Shown: positions 37,733 to 46,944 of the stretch, piece after piece
Position numbering within the stretch: position 1 is the stretch's first letter
How the letters are laid out: every line of letters begins with the position of its first letter
From: JAFDYH01 sp049840875
GTDB lineage: Bacteria; Bacteroidota; Bacteroidia; Chitinophagales; Chitinophagaceae
Assembly: GCA_049840875.1 (NCBI GenBank)
Contig: JASGJE010000006.1
Coordinates: forward strand, 248,001-312,000
DNA: 64,000 nucleotides
Direction of reading: 5' to 3'
Position numbers and translations under genes: made by a program
The notes under the pieces: generated by a model
The model's input: only the letters and a program-made list of their open reading frames with translations
Databases searched by the model: none
What the model was told of the DNA's origin: nothing

Positions 37733-38854
37733 TTAAGCCATACTTAATTGTTCATTATATTCCACACTGCCCGGAACTAAACTATACAAACGACGGTAAC
37801 TTAAAAAGTTACTGCTTCTATCAAATTCCTGTTCACAAAGTTCCCTGGAATAATCACCCATAACCGCCAACATTGCGTTATTGTTATAATACTTCAGGAT
37901 TTTGCTTACTGCCTGATCCATATTGTCAAAAAGATCTCCATTCATACCGGGCACAACGACGTCGATATTTCCCACGCAGTTGCTCAAAAGAACAGGTTTC
38001 ATATAAGACAATGCATGCAATGCGGCAAACGATAAGCCTTCGTATTGTGAAGTCGACAAGTAAAGATTGCATTGCTCAATCATCTTCACAGCTTTTTGTT
38101 CGTCCAGCCAACCGGTCACTTTAATATTCGGAGAGGTTAACAAGTTGCGGTCGTCACCATCACCAATCCAAACGAATTCAAATTGGTCTAACCCTTCAAA
38201 ATATTTCGCAATGCTGTTAAAAAGTGTTGGGTTTTTTTGCGCCACTATTCTTCCACTCGTAACTATCGTGAACTTGCCGTCATTTTTTTCAAATGGTTTT
38301 GCATCGCGATTGGCGATTTGAATTCCGTTGTTTATATAAGATGCCTTTATACCAATCTTTTTAAAAGCCTCGTATTCGGATTCAGAGCAGCAGACAATTT
38401 TGCCACCCATAGTACTTCCAAATTTTTCCAGGCGGCGGTAAAGATTTTTTACAAATAAATTTCTGCCAGATAAAAAAGACGCCCCGTGTGGTGTATAAAT
38501 TACATTTTCAATGTCGGCCAATTTACAAGCCAACCGTCCCAGGAAGCCGCTTTTTGAAGAATGGAGATGAACAACGTCAATTAAATTCTTCTGTTTAAGC
38601 CGTGTTAAAATAGTGTAGAGCTCTCTGAATGCCATTAGATCCTTCACAGGATTTATAGAGCGATTTGCAGATTTCCACCGTACAAATCTCACATTTTCAG
38701 CCGGAAATATCTTTTTAACCTCAATTGCGTCCATAACATCCTTTCGTTCACCATGTACGACTATATGAGTATCGTCGGGCATAGTTTCCACCAGCGACTT
38801 TACAAAGAAAGCCACCCCAGAGGCAAAAGGTTCAATGACATGTACAATTTTCAT
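37733..38854 (-). CDS. Family 4 glycosyltransferase
   Basis: A 373-residue GT-B enzyme. It opens MKIVHVIEPFASGVAFFV, then DVVHLHSSKSGFLGRLA and VIYTPHG (N-terminal half). The donor half has IVTSGRIVAQKNP, FVWIGDGDD, and STSQYEGLSFAALHALSYMKPVL, an EX7E-type site. It transfers a hexose or deoxyhexose from a nucleotide sugar inside the cell. It sits 14 bases upstream of the small coiled-coil gene, so the two are probably in one operon. Confidence 0.9.
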   Translation of the reverse strand: MKIVHVIEPFASGVAFFVKSLVETMPDDTHIVVHGERKDVMDAIEVKKIFPAENVRFVRWKSANRSINPVKDLMAFRELYTILTRLKQKNLIDVVHLHSSKSGFLGRLACKLADIENVIYTPHGASFLSGRNLFVKNLYRRLEKFGSTMGGKIVCCSESEYEAFKKIGIKASYINNGIQIANRDAKPFEKNDGKFTIVTSGRIVAQKNPTLFNSIAKYFEGLDQFEFVWIGDGDDRNLLTSPNIKVTGWLDEQKAVKMIEQCNLYLSTSQYEGLSFAALHALSYMKPVLLSNCVGNIDVVVPGMNGDLFDNMDQAVSKILKYYNNNAMLAVMGDYSRELCEQEFDRSSNFLSYRRLYSLVPGSVEYNEQLSMA

Positions 38855-39021
38855 AGAAATATCTAAGTGTAAACAATCAAATCTTTCGCAATCGGCTCAA
38901 AAGCAGGGTGTTTAGAACTATTCGTCCTTTACATAAACCTTAACGTGTACCAGCCCTGTTTATTTTGAGGCGGTTGGCAAGAAATCATTATGACAACACT
39001 TTCAATAGGTTTGTTGCATTC

Positions 39022-39870
39022 TTAAACAGACATTAAAGTCTTAATTTTTAAGATGATAGAGTAAGGAATTTTCATTAGAAACCAGATCTTAATTATAGCC
39101 AGCTCTCGTAAGGCAAATTTATGTCCAAATTTTCTAACTATAGCCATCCTGCTTCTCAATTGCTCTGTCCTGTTTTCGTAAGAAATCCCTTTCACATTGA
39201 ACTCGCACGTAACTAAAAAGGAGGGTAACATTGCCGTTTTCATAGTATTGGCAATTTTCCAAAACCATGCATAGTCTTCCGCATGTGGATATTCTTCGGG
39301 GTACAGACCAATTTTCTCAAGTACAATTCTTCGTACAATGATTGTCGGATGAATAAAAACATTCCTGAAATAAAGAGCTCTTTCTATCGCTTCATGATCT
39401 ACGGGCGTCTTATAGCTAAATTTAATTCTTTTTTCCTGATTAATAAAATAGCACCAGCTACCAATAAGCATAATATTAGGGTTTCTACCTAAAAAATCGA
39501 TCTGTTTGTAGAACCTTGTGGCATCACAAACGTCACCACAATCTAATCTTGCAATGTACCTGCATTTTATACTGTCTTTTAGCCAATGCAACCCCGTGTT
39601 TAATGCAATAGTTATTCCCTGATTCATCTCAAGCCTGATTATATGGACAGGTGCAGAAAGGTCACTGGCACCTATACTTTCAGAATTGATAATCTCTTTG
39701 CTTCCGTCATCAACAATAATGATTAAATATTTTCCCTGATCATATTGTATGCTTTTCAATGATTTTTTTAAACCCGCAATGTTGTTATAACACGGGATCA
39801 GTATGCATAATTCAAAATATTGTCCGGCAAATTCCATGAGTATTTGATATTGCAAGTTAAAGACAGGCAA
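39022..39870 (-). CDS. Family 2 glycosyltransferase
   Basis: A 282-residue GT-A enzyme with CILIPCYNNIAGLKKS, IIIVDDGSKEIINS, GITIALNTGL and YIARLDCGDVCD (DxD-like metal site). PEEYPHAEDYAWFWK supplies the catalytic base region. It is followed by a 167-base gap without a gene before the GT4 gene 37733-38854, and it opens the minus-strand glycan locus. Confidence 0.88.
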   Translation of the reverse strand: MPVFNLQYQILMEFAGQYFELCILIPCYNNIAGLKKSLKSIQYDQGKYLIIIVDDGSKEIINSESIGASDLSAPVHIIRLEMNQGITIALNTGLHWLKDSIKCRYIARLDCGDVCDATRFYKQIDFLGRNPNIMLIGSWCYFINQEKRIKFSYKTPVDHEAIERALYFRNVFIHPTIIVRRIVLEKIGLYPEEYPHAEDYAWFWKIANTMKTAMLPSFLVTCEFNVKGISYENRTEQLRSRMAIVRKFGHKFALRELAIIKIWFLMKIPYSIILKIKTLMSV

Positions 39871-39888
39871 GCCTATCCTGAACGCTCA

Positions 39889-40575
39889 TCAAAATTTTAT
39901 ATTTCTTGTCTGGATATAGTAATGCCACAATAGCATTGTTGCTATTGAACGATTTGGCTGCCATTTAGCCGCTATTTTTAAAATCTTTTCACGACTCACA
40001 GTCTTGGGTAACCGCATTATTTCCTTCATTGCATTTATCATTGCCAGGTCGCCAACAGGGAAAATATCAGTTCTCTGCAATGCAAACAATAAATATACAT
40101 CGGTTGTCCAATGACCGATACCTTTTAACTGAGTCAGTTCAGCCCTTATCTCATCATCATGTCGGTTTTTATGCGTATGCAGGCGAAGTTTTTTTGATTG
40201 TACCGCTTCAGCCAAGTGTCTTGTATATACGGCTTTTTGCCGGCTGAAATAGCAGGCCCGTAACTCTTCATCACTTAATGAAAGAAGTTTTGCAGGTGTA
40301 ATTGTCCCGATCTTCTCTTTTAATTTATTAAACGCTGCTCTGGCGGATGCTAATGAAACCTGCTGCTCAAGAATGATATGAACCAAAGTAGCAAAACTGT
40401 TGCTGCGGGTCCACATCGGTGGATAACCGTATCTATTTATTATGGATTGTAATGCAGGATCTGATTTGCCAAGGGCATCACAAAGGCTTTGAAAGTTACC
40501 CTTATGAAAATGTGGAAAGAGAGGTAGATCCTTTTTGATAGATAAGCTATTTCGATTTTTTCTTAAATTTTTCAA
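39889..40575 (-). CDS. DNA-3-methyladenine glycosylase II-like (AlkA family) base-excision enzyme
   Basis: A 228-residue helix-hairpin-helix glycosylase. Motifs are FATLVHIILEQQVSLASARAAF, the HhH LTQLKGIGHWTTDVY and the catalytic Asp in DIFPVGDLAMINAM. It removes alkylated purines from DNA. The first codon I can place is TTG at 40575, overlapping the enoyl-CoA hydratase gene by 29 bases; a later non-ATG start is possible. Its context is unrelated: the glycan locus on one side, fatty-acid and phenylacetate genes on the other. Confidence 0.88.
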   Translation of the reverse strand: MKNLRKNRNSLSIKKDLPLFPHFHKGNFQSLCDALGKSDPALQSIINRYGYPPMWTRSNSFATLVHIILEQQVSLASARAAFNKLKEKIGTITPAKLLSLSDEELRACYFSRQKAVYTRHLAEAVQSKKLRLHTHKNRHDDEIRAELTQLKGIGHWTTDVYLLFALQRTDIFPVGDLAMINAMKEIMRLPKTVSREKILKIAAKWQPNRSIATMLLWHYYIQTRNIKF

Positions 40576-41323
40576 TTGCCTGTCTGGTAAATTCGCTTAA
40601 CACCAGTCGTCCGCTGATAGCAGCCCTTTCTATCAGTAGCTCATTCCAGTTTTCGGTTCCTTTCCAGAAAATCTTTTTCATTTCTTCCATCGCTCTCGGG
40701 CTTGAATGCACTAATGTATCCGCCAGCCTCGACAATGATTCGTCCATACTTTCCAGCGAAGGATGAAGCTCGGCATACAATCCTTTTCTTCTTGCCCAAT
40801 CTGCATTTCGCCATAGTGTAGCATCAATGGCCAGTTGTGAAAAGGCAGAAAGGCCGATCTTTCTTTCTACGGCCGGCCCCACCACAAACGGACCGATTCC
40901 GATAGCAAGCTCACTCAGTTTTATATCAGCTCCATCCATTGCAATGGCGTAATCTGATGCCGCCGCAATTCCTACGCCGCCGCCTACACACTTACCCTGT
41001 ATTCTTGAAATAATAAACTTAGGGCAGGTACGCATTGCATTAATAACATGTGCAAATCCACTAAAAAACTGTAAGCCTTGTTCTTCATTTTTAAGAGCTA
41101 CTAACTCATCAAATGAAGCACCAGCACAAAATGATTTGTCGCCTGCAGAGCGAAGTATGATAACCTTTGTCTCTTCATCATTTCCCGCACGGTGAATAGA
41201 CTGTGCCAACTCATCGAGAATTTTTGCTGGTAACGAATTGCTTTGCGGATGAAAAAATTCAATTGTAGTTATTCCGTTATGCTGTTCCACTTTTACATAT
41301 CCATCTTTGAACTCCTGTATCAT
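40547..41323 (-). CDS. Enoyl-CoA hydratase/isomerase family protein
   Basis: A 258-residue crotonase. The oxyanion-hole segments are CAGASFDELVAL and GKCVGGGVGIAAASD, followed by FVVGPAVERKIG. It hydrates or isomerises enoyl-CoA thioesters. Upstream on the same strand is paaZ, with a 113-base gap that shows nothing notable. Pairing with PaaZ suggests a role like PaaF/PaaG in aromatic-acid degradation, but the sequence alone does not separate those activities. Confidence 0.88.
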   Translation of the reverse strand: MIQEFKDGYVKVEQHNGITTIEFFHPQSNSLPAKILDELAQSIHRAGNDEETKVIILRSAGDKSFCAGASFDELVALKNEEQGLQFFSGFAHVINAMRTCPKFIISRIQGKCVGGGVGIAAASDYAIAMDGADIKLSELAIGIGPFVVGPAVERKIGLSAFSQLAIDATLWRNADWARRKGLYAELHPSLESMDESLSRLADTLVHSSPRAMEEMKKIFWKGTENWNELLIERAAISGRLVLSEFTRQAIEKFKKKSK

Positions 41324-41436
41324 GCTGAAAAATTAAAAAGGAAACCCAATCTTTTGCTATCCAAAATTATTAAAAAGAATGGTGGAAATCGCAACAAGCT
41401 ATTCGGTGTTTGGATGCTATCATTATTTATAACCAA

Positions 41437-43485
41437 TTACTGTCGATTCAGTTTAACCATTGTTAATATTGTTCCTAATCCAACAAGTTCATCCACTTCA
41501 TCCATTACTTCCACCAGCCATTTTACAATGCCCTTATCAATATCCGTTTCTTCTTTTTTATCCTGCGGAATTTTTTCTTTACAGGTAAATCGAACATGGA
41601 TACTGCTTCCCGGATAAACAGGTTTGGTAAACCGCATTTCATCAATGCCATAATTTAAAAGAACCGGGCCAAGATCACTACCATCTACAAACAATCCGGC
41701 TGCAGCGCTTAAAATGAAATAGCCATGCGCAACCTGTTTATCAAACATCGTTCCCGCAAAGTCAGTATTGATTTTATGCGCATAAAAATGATCGCCACTT
41801 AATGAAGCAAATTCATCAATGTCTTCACTCGTTATCACTCTCTTTTTCGTCACAAGCTGATCGCCAATTTTAAGCTCTTCGTAATATTTCCTAAATGGAT
41901 GAACAGCGGTATGATTTCCTTTCGCATATTGCTGATATACCTGCGTAATGGCAGTGATGCTTGTGGGTGAGCCTTGCACCGCGACCCTCTGCATATAATG
42001 CTTGATACCACGAATGCCGCCCATCTCTTCACCACCCCCGGCACGACCGGGACCACCATGTACCAACATTGGCAAAGGCGATCCATGTCCTGTACTTTCT
42101 TTTGCACAGTCGTTATTTAACACGAGTATACGGCCATGATATGTAGCAGCATTCACAACATAGTCTGTTGCAATTGTATTATCAGCTGACACAATCGTTG
42201 AACATAAAGAACCTTTACCCTTTTTACTTAATTGGATCGCTTCATTCAGATCTTTATAAGGCATTATTGTGCTCACCGGACCAAATGCTTCGATTGCATG
42301 TGATTCATCACTTGCGAATGGTTTGTCATTCAGCAACAGGATTGGAGATAAAAACGCACCGGTGTTTATATCCGCATCTGTTAATTCCACACTATCCAGC
42401 GATCCGTAAACAATTTGCGATGCGGCTAACAATTTCTGAACCTGTTGTTTTACTTCTGTGCGTTGAGTTTGCCCGGCCAAAGAACCCATTCTTACTTTTT
42501 CATTGAGCGGGTTACCAATAATGGTTTGTTGTAACGACTTTGAAAGATTTTTTATAACAGCTTCTATCAAATTTTGCGGCACAAATATTCTTCGGATCGC
42601 TGTACACTTTTGCCCGGCTTTTACCGTCATTTCTTTTCTTATCTCTTTTATAAAAATATCCCACTCCGGCATATCGGGCTTTACATCTTCGCCCAAAACG
42701 ATACAATTGAGTGAATCAGCCTCCATATTAAACGGAACATTTTCCGTAAGAATATTTTTATTGGACTTTAATAATAAACCGGTTGAAGCCGAACCCGTGA
42801 ATGTCACCACATCCTGCGACGTTACATGATCGAGAATATCTCCGGCGCTCCCGCAAATGAGCTGTAAAGCCCCTTCTGGTAAAATACCCGATGCAATAAT
42901 TTCTTTTACGACGACTTCGGTAAGAAATGATGTGATTGTTGCAGGTTTTACAATCGCGGGTACACCTGCAAGCCAATTGACAGCACACTTCTCCAGCATT
43001 CCCCATACGGGGAAATTAAATGCGTTGATATGTACAGCAACACCTTCTTTTGGTACCAACAGATGATGCGCCATAAAGTTTCCTGTCTTACTTAGAGGAA
43101 TTGGTTCACCATCTGTGCAATAAGACAGATCCGGCAATCTTCTTCGCAATGAAGCATTACTAAAAAGATTGCCGATACCACCTTCTATATCGATCCAGCT
43201 ATCGGCCTTTGTAGCGCCAGTTAAATAGCTTGTTGCATAAAATTTATCTTTCTTCTCCAGTAAATAATTTGCCAATGCCTTTAACATGCGGCCACGTTCA
43301 TGAAAGGTCATTTTGCGCAATGCAGGATTTCCTTTTTTACGGGCATAGTTTAGTGCGTCTGCAAAAGGAATGCCTTTTGTCGTTGCTGCAACTATTGGCT
43401 CTCCACTTACTGCATTATACAATAGTTGACCGTCGCCATCGCCGGTAAGCCATTTCCCGTTAATGAAATTTTCAAGTTTATTCAT
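41437..43485 (-). CDS. paaZ: Phenylacetate-pathway bifunctional aldehyde dehydrogenase/oxepin-CoA hydratase
   Basis: 682 residues from the ATG at 43485; an in-frame upstream start at 43506 is less likely. The N-terminal aldehyde dehydrogenase domain (about 1-520) has FTGSASTG (NAD site) and the catalytic Cys in AGQKCTAIRRI. The C-terminal MaoC hydratase domain (about 545-680) has FASLSGDHFYAH and KQVAHGYFILS. The pair opens the oxepin-CoA ring and oxidises the aldehyde in phenylacetate breakdown. Other paa genes are not in the window except the crotonase next door. Confidence 0.92.
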   Translation of the reverse strand: MNKLENFINGKWLTGDGDGQLLYNAVSGEPIVAATTKGIPFADALNYARKKGNPALRKMTFHERGRMLKALANYLLEKKDKFYATSYLTGATKADSWIDIEGGIGNLFSNASLRRRLPDLSYCTDGEPIPLSKTGNFMAHHLLVPKEGVAVHINAFNFPVWGMLEKCAVNWLAGVPAIVKPATITSFLTEVVVKEIIASGILPEGALQLICGSAGDILDHVTSQDVVTFTGSASTGLLLKSNKNILTENVPFNMEADSLNCIVLGEDVKPDMPEWDIFIKEIRKEMTVKAGQKCTAIRRIFVPQNLIEAVIKNLSKSLQQTIIGNPLNEKVRMGSLAGQTQRTEVKQQVQKLLAASQIVYGSLDSVELTDADINTGAFLSPILLLNDKPFASDESHAIEAFGPVSTIMPYKDLNEAIQLSKKGKGSLCSTIVSADNTIATDYVVNAATYHGRILVLNNDCAKESTGHGSPLPMLVHGGPGRAGGGEEMGGIRGIKHYMQRVAVQGSPTSITAITQVYQQYAKGNHTAVHPFRKYYEELKIGDQLVTKKRVITSEDIDEFASLSGDHFYAHKINTDFAGTMFDKQVAHGYFILSAAAGLFVDGSDLGPVLLNYGIDEMRFTKPVYPGSSIHVRFTCKEKIPQDKKEETDIDKGIVKWLVEVMDEVDELVGLGTILTMVKLNRQ

Positions 43486-43508
43486 ATTGCAAGCAGTTGA
43501 ATACAAAA

Positions 43509-43516
43509 CAAATTTA
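43509..43516 (-). promoter_or_regulatory. -7 box (TAAATTTG) upstream of paaZ
   Basis: On the minus strand TAAATTTG matches TAnnTTTG and ends about 23 bases before the paaZ ATG at 43485. This supports that ATG over the more upstream start. No clear -33 element. Confidence 0.4.
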
Positions 43517-43577
43517 CTTGAATTGAATGCTGTAAATATTATAATCGTTCAGAACTGGTTTTATGCAGCTCCATCCC

Positions 43578-43585
43578 TACTTTTG
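43578..43585 (+). promoter_or_regulatory. -7 box (TACTTTTG) upstream of the Cys-rich small protein
   Basis: TACTTTTG matches TAnnTTTG and ends 14 bases before the ATG at 43600. It faces away from the paaZ promoter, so the 115-base gap seems to be a divergent promoter region. The -33 position (about 43555) has no clear TTTG. Confidence 0.4.
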
Positions 43586-43599
43586 CAGCGTTGGAACTG

Positions 43600-43974
43600 A
43601 TGCTTGTGAAAAAAATTGTCGCATTTCTATTGTTGGCCACTTTTACGGCGCAATCATTCAATAACACGTTTATTGTTTTCAGTTTTTATATTAATCAAAA
43701 GAAAATTGCTGCTACTCTTTGTGAAAATCGTTATCGACCAATGTTGCATTGCGATGGCAACTGCCAGCTTGCTAAAAAAATAAAACAGGAAGAAAGTAAA
43801 AACAACCAAAATCCTGAACGGAAGTTGGAAAACAAAAATGAAATATTTTCTTCACCTTCTTTTTTCGATAATAATTCGCTATTGGTCTTCCATTATAAGC
43901 TTCAATACCGGCATTTTTCAGCTAATGAATCACCTGGTTCTCTCGCCGCCATTTTTCATCCTCCCTGCGCCTGA
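43600..43974 (+). CDS. Small exported protein with Cys-x9-Cys-x3-Cys motif
   Basis: 124 residues from the ATG at 43600; a TTG at 43591 is an alternative. It has a hydrophobic N-terminus and then the motif CENRYRPMLHCDGNCQLAKK, a Cys-x9-Cys-x3-Cys pattern that recurs in Bacteroidota small proteins of unknown function. Its C-terminus ends SLAAIFHPPCA. It begins a three-gene plus-strand cluster with an outer-membrane protein and a lipoprotein. The Cys motif suggests metal or thiol chemistry, an inference only. Confidence 0.72.
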   Translation: MLVKKIVAFLLLATFTAQSFNNTFIVFSFYINQKKIAATLCENRYRPMLHCDGNCQLAKKIKQEESKNNQNPERKLENKNEIFSSPSFFDNNSLLVFHYKLQYRHFSANESPGSLAAIFHPPCA

Positions 43975-44057
43975 CCCTGATATCACATTGATTTATTGTC
44001 ATTCTCAACACATCAGCGATTGATGCTGATGCTACGTTTCATTCAACAACTTCAACA

Positions 44058-44954
44058 ATGAAAAAAATTATTGTACTTCTTTTCAGCTTTATACTATTTA
44101 TATCATCGTCATTTGCCTGCGAAATCTGCGGATGTGGCGTTGGCAATCATTATATCGGACTAATGCCACAATTCAGCAAACATTTTATAGGATTGCGTTA
44201 TCGTTTCAGCAGTTTCAGAACCATATTAAATGATTCCCCGGATGAATTCAGTAAAGACTTTTATCAAACGGTAGAACTCTGGGGCGGATGGAATATCGGT
44301 AAGCGCTGGCAGGTGCTTGGCTTTGTTCCTTATAATATCGTGTACCAACATTCAGATGAAGGCATCAGCCGGCAGAATGGTATTGGCGATATCAGTCTTT
44401 TATTGAATTACAAACTACTGAATTCTAAATCTGGAAAAATATCTCAACAATTGTGGATTGGTGCAGGATTAAAATTGCCAACAGGAAAGTTTTCTATTGA
44501 TGCGAACGATCCGGATATTGCAGCTATTGCCAATTCACAGGTTGGTTCAGGCAGTACTGATTTTTTAGCCAACATCAATTATACGGTTCGCATGGGCAAA
44601 ACAGGTATCAGCACAAATGCGAGTTACAAAGTGAATACTTCGAATAAAGACAATTATCGTTTTGGCAATCGTTTCTCGGCAAATAGCTTTGCGTTTTACG
44701 CAATACCCGTGAAAAAGATAACGATAATGCCAAATGCAGGTTTATTGTACGAGCATGCTTCGATTAATTATTTGCAAAAAGAAAAGATACAGTTAACAGG
44801 GGGCAATTTGTTAATGGGAGCAGCAGGCGTAGAGTTATCTGTTGGTAGTGTCAATATCGGAATGAATATGCAGGTGCCGGTAGCGCAGAATTTCGCTGAA
44901 GGACAAACGAAAACGAAATTAAAAGGCATGATGCATATCAGTTTTGCATTTTAA
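44058..44954 (+). CDS. Outer-membrane beta-barrel (transporter-type) protein with N-terminal CEICGCG
   Basis: A 298-residue exported protein with a signal peptide ending near SSSFA, followed directly by the Cys motif CEICGCGVGNHYIG. The rest is amphipathic strands (WQVLGFVPYNIVYQH, NGIGDISLLLNYKL, LWIGAGLKLPTGKF) ending in a strand with C-terminal Phe (MHISFAF), a typical outer-membrane barrel. The ligand is unknown. It lies 83 bases after the Cys-rich small gene. Confidence 0.75.
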   Translation: MKKIIVLLFSFILFISSSFACEICGCGVGNHYIGLMPQFSKHFIGLRYRFSSFRTILNDSPDEFSKDFYQTVELWGGWNIGKRWQVLGFVPYNIVYQHSDEGISRQNGIGDISLLLNYKLLNSKSGKISQQLWIGAGLKLPTGKFSIDANDPDIAAIANSQVGSGSTDFLANINYTVRMGKTGISTNASYKVNTSNKDNYRFGNRFSANSFAFYAIPVKKITIMPNAGLLYEHASINYLQKEKIQLTGGNLLMGAAGVELSVGSVNIGMNMQVPVAQNFAEGQTKTKLKGMMHISFAF

Positions 44955-44976
44955 AAAAAGAAATAAAAAAATAGTA

Positions 44977-45441
44977 ATGAAAAAAAACCTGATTATAGTT
45001 TTAGTAATATCTGTAACTCTCGCTTGTAATAATGCTGAACAACAAGGCGCACATGGACCCGACACAGCGAACGTACCAAAAACTCATGAAGATAGTTTGC
45101 TGAAAGAGGTAATGGACGGACATAACATCACTATGGCAAAGACATCGAAGATTAATGCTGCAAGACAAAAGATTCAGCTCTCAATGGATTCAATCAATAA
45201 ACTTTCAGCAAAATCACAGGACGCAACAAAGATATACCGTGCACAATTGGAGATGTTAACGGGAAAATTGAACTATGCCGATTCCAGCATGAATAAATGG
45301 ATGGAGGAGTTCAATTACGATTCAGCAACCAACGGCAGCAACCGCGCAACTTACCTGGAGACAGAAAAAAAGAAAATAGATGCCGTCGAAGCTGCTATGC
45401 TCTTAGCCCTTCACCAGGCCGATTCGTTATTTAAAAAATAA
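44977..45441 (+). CDS. Helical lipoprotein
   Basis: 154 residues from the ATG at 44977; the earlier in-frame ATT region is not a plausible start. A lipoprotein signal ends in VTLACNN (lipidated Cys about 17). The remainder is helical and charged with a repeated LLKEVMDGHNITMAK-like segment, similar to Bacteroidota proteins labelled viral A-type inclusion protein; no function is known. It is the last gene of the Cys-rich/outer-membrane cluster, 22 bases after its neighbour. Confidence 0.7.
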   Translation: MKKNLIIVLVISVTLACNNAEQQGAHGPDTANVPKTHEDSLLKEVMDGHNITMAKTSKINAARQKIQLSMDSINKLSAKSQDATKIYRAQLEMLTGKLNYADSSMNKWMEEFNYDSATNGSNRATYLETEKKKIDAVEAAMLLALHQADSLFKK

Positions 45442-45454
45442 GTTTGAAAGAACA

Positions 45455-46036
45455 TCAGGAAGCCATTGCGATATCAATTGCCTGGCGGAGCGAAGCAAAA
45501 ATTTCATTGACTGAACCTTCGCCGGCAATTGCTTTGAATTTGTGCGCTTTTTTATAATAGTCAGCTACAGGACTTGTATCATTACTGTAAACAGAAAATC
45601 GCTTGCGGATCACTTCTTCGTTTGTATCATCGGAACGACCTGATGTTTTCCCACGATTCAGAAGACGTTGCACTAGTTCTTCTTCTGTTACCTCAAGAGC
45701 TAATACTATATCGATTTCACTTTTCTTCAGGTCAAGTAATTTGTCAAGTGCCTGTGCTTGTGCAACTGTGCGAGGAAATCCATCAAATAGAAAGCCGGTC
45801 GCTTCTTTATGATGTTCTATAGCAGAATCAATCATGCCGATAACCACTTCATCCGGAACCAGTTGGCCATTGTCCATAAACTTCCTGGCTTCGAGGCCCA
45901 AGGGTGTTTTATTGGCAATTTCTTCCCGCAACAGGTTACCTGTGGAAAGATGAACCAGCCCGTATTTCTCTACCAATTTCTCAGATTGTGTTCCTTTGCC
46001 GCTGCCGGGAGGGCCAAATAAAATCAAATTAAACAT
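45455..46036 (-). CDS. adk: Adenylate kinase
   Basis: 193 residues from the ATG at 46036; the frame is open to 46120 but a TATATTTG box at 46062-46069 and the family length favour this start. P-loop FGPPGSGKGTQ at about 7-17, HLSTGNLLREE (AMP site), FDGFPRTVAQA, and GRSDDTNEEVIRKR (LID). It balances ATP, ADP and AMP. The short LID without Cys ligands is usual for the non-zinc type. Confidence 0.95.
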   Translation of the reverse strand: MFNLILFGPPGSGKGTQSEKLVEKYGLVHLSTGNLLREEIANKTPLGLEARKFMDNGQLVPDEVVIGMIDSAIEHHKEATGFLFDGFPRTVAQAQALDKLLDLKKSEIDIVLALEVTEEELVQRLLNRGKTSGRSDDTNEEVIRKRFSVYSNDTSPVADYYKKAHKFKAIAGEGSVNEIFASLRQAIDIAMAS

Positions 46037-46061
46037 GACTGCTGCTAATCTTGGTGAACAA

Positions 46062-46069
46062 CAAATATA
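46062..46069 (-). promoter_or_regulatory. -7 box (TATATTTG) upstream of adk
   Basis: TATATTTG on the minus strand fits TAnnTTTG and lies 25 bases before the adk ATG, deciding its start. No clear -33 box. Confidence 0.45.
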
Positions 46070-46200
46070 GCTTTCAAACCTATAAAAAGGACAGCCCTCC
46101 GTAGATTTGAAATAATTCAATTTTCACCCGGTTTTCCAAAGAAATGTTAAGAGCAAATGGAATGTCTGCCTGCTGACAAACCATGCGAACACTGCAGTCG

Positions 46201-46208
46201 TAAATTTG
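46201..46208 (+). promoter_or_regulatory. -7 box (TAAATTTG) upstream of msrB
   Basis: TAAATTTG fits TAnnTTTG and lies 17 bases before the msrB ATG at 46226, ruling out the earlier in-frame start at 46157. Confidence 0.4.
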
Positions 46209-46225
46209 TTAAACACTTAATAGCA

Positions 46226-46810
46226 ATGAAATCGATTCTAAAATATACTTTACTGATTGTGATCGCAGCTTCGTTTCAGCAATGCAGCTATTCACAGAAT
46301 AAGCAAAAAACAAATACTCAAACTATGGACAGCACAGGCAAAAAGAATCCCATTTATTCCAACACAGATACCTCTAAGGTTGTGTTATCGGATGACGAAT
46401 GGAAGAAGTTACTTCCCGGCGACGTTTATCAGGTAGCACGTCAAAAAGGAACCGAGCGGCCATGGACCAGTAAGTATGAAAGTTCTAAAGAGATTGGTAC
46501 ATATTATTGCGCGGTTTGTGGTAACCCATTATTCAAAAGTGATACAAAGTTTGAAAGCGGTTGCGGCTGGCCGAGTTTTTATGAACCGATCAGCAAATCG
46601 AGTATAATCTATGCTCCTGATAATACCTATGGCATGAGCCGTACAGAAGTAATGTGTGGTCGTTGCAAATCGCATCTTGGCCACGTATTTGAAGATGGAC
46701 CGCCACCAACAGGATTACGCTACTGCATCAACGGTGTAGTGCTTGATTTTGCCAAAGCACAGGAAGCGGAAAAAAAGTATAATGAGAGTGATAAAAAATC
46801 TGGAGAATAG
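46226..46810 (+). CDS. msrB: Peptide-methionine (R)-S-oxide reductase, exported lipoprotein form
   Basis: 194 residues from the ATG at 46226. A signal of the lipoprotein type ends in SFQQCSYS. The SelR domain has zinc pairs CAVC and CGRC, GCGWPSFYEP, and the catalytic Cys in RYCING. It repairs oxidised methionine in exported proteins. A strong hairpin terminator follows 23 bases after the stop. Confidence 0.93.
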   Translation: MKSILKYTLLIVIAASFQQCSYSQNKQKTNTQTMDSTGKKNPIYSNTDTSKVVLSDDEWKKLLPGDVYQVARQKGTERPWTSKYESSKEIGTYYCAVCGNPLFKSDTKFESGCGWPSFYEPISKSSIIYAPDNTYGMSRTEVMCGRCKSHLGHVFEDGPPPTGLRYCINGVVLDFAKAQEAEKKYNESDKKSGE

Positions 46811-46833
46811 TACACTATTTTAAATTTTCATTG

Positions 46834-46860
46834 GCCCCACTAATGTGGGGCTTTTATTTT
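46834..46860 (+). terminator. Terminator after msrB
   Basis: GCCCCAC-TAAT-GTGGGGC followed by a T-rich run: a 7-bp GC stem with 4-base loop, 23 bases past the msrB stop. Confidence 0.8.
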
Positions 46861-46944
46861 TATATAAATAAAGGATTCTGCTATCTTAGTTATCTCAAAT
46901 AATAATTTTTGTATTGATTAATAATCTAAACTCCTGCTATCAAA

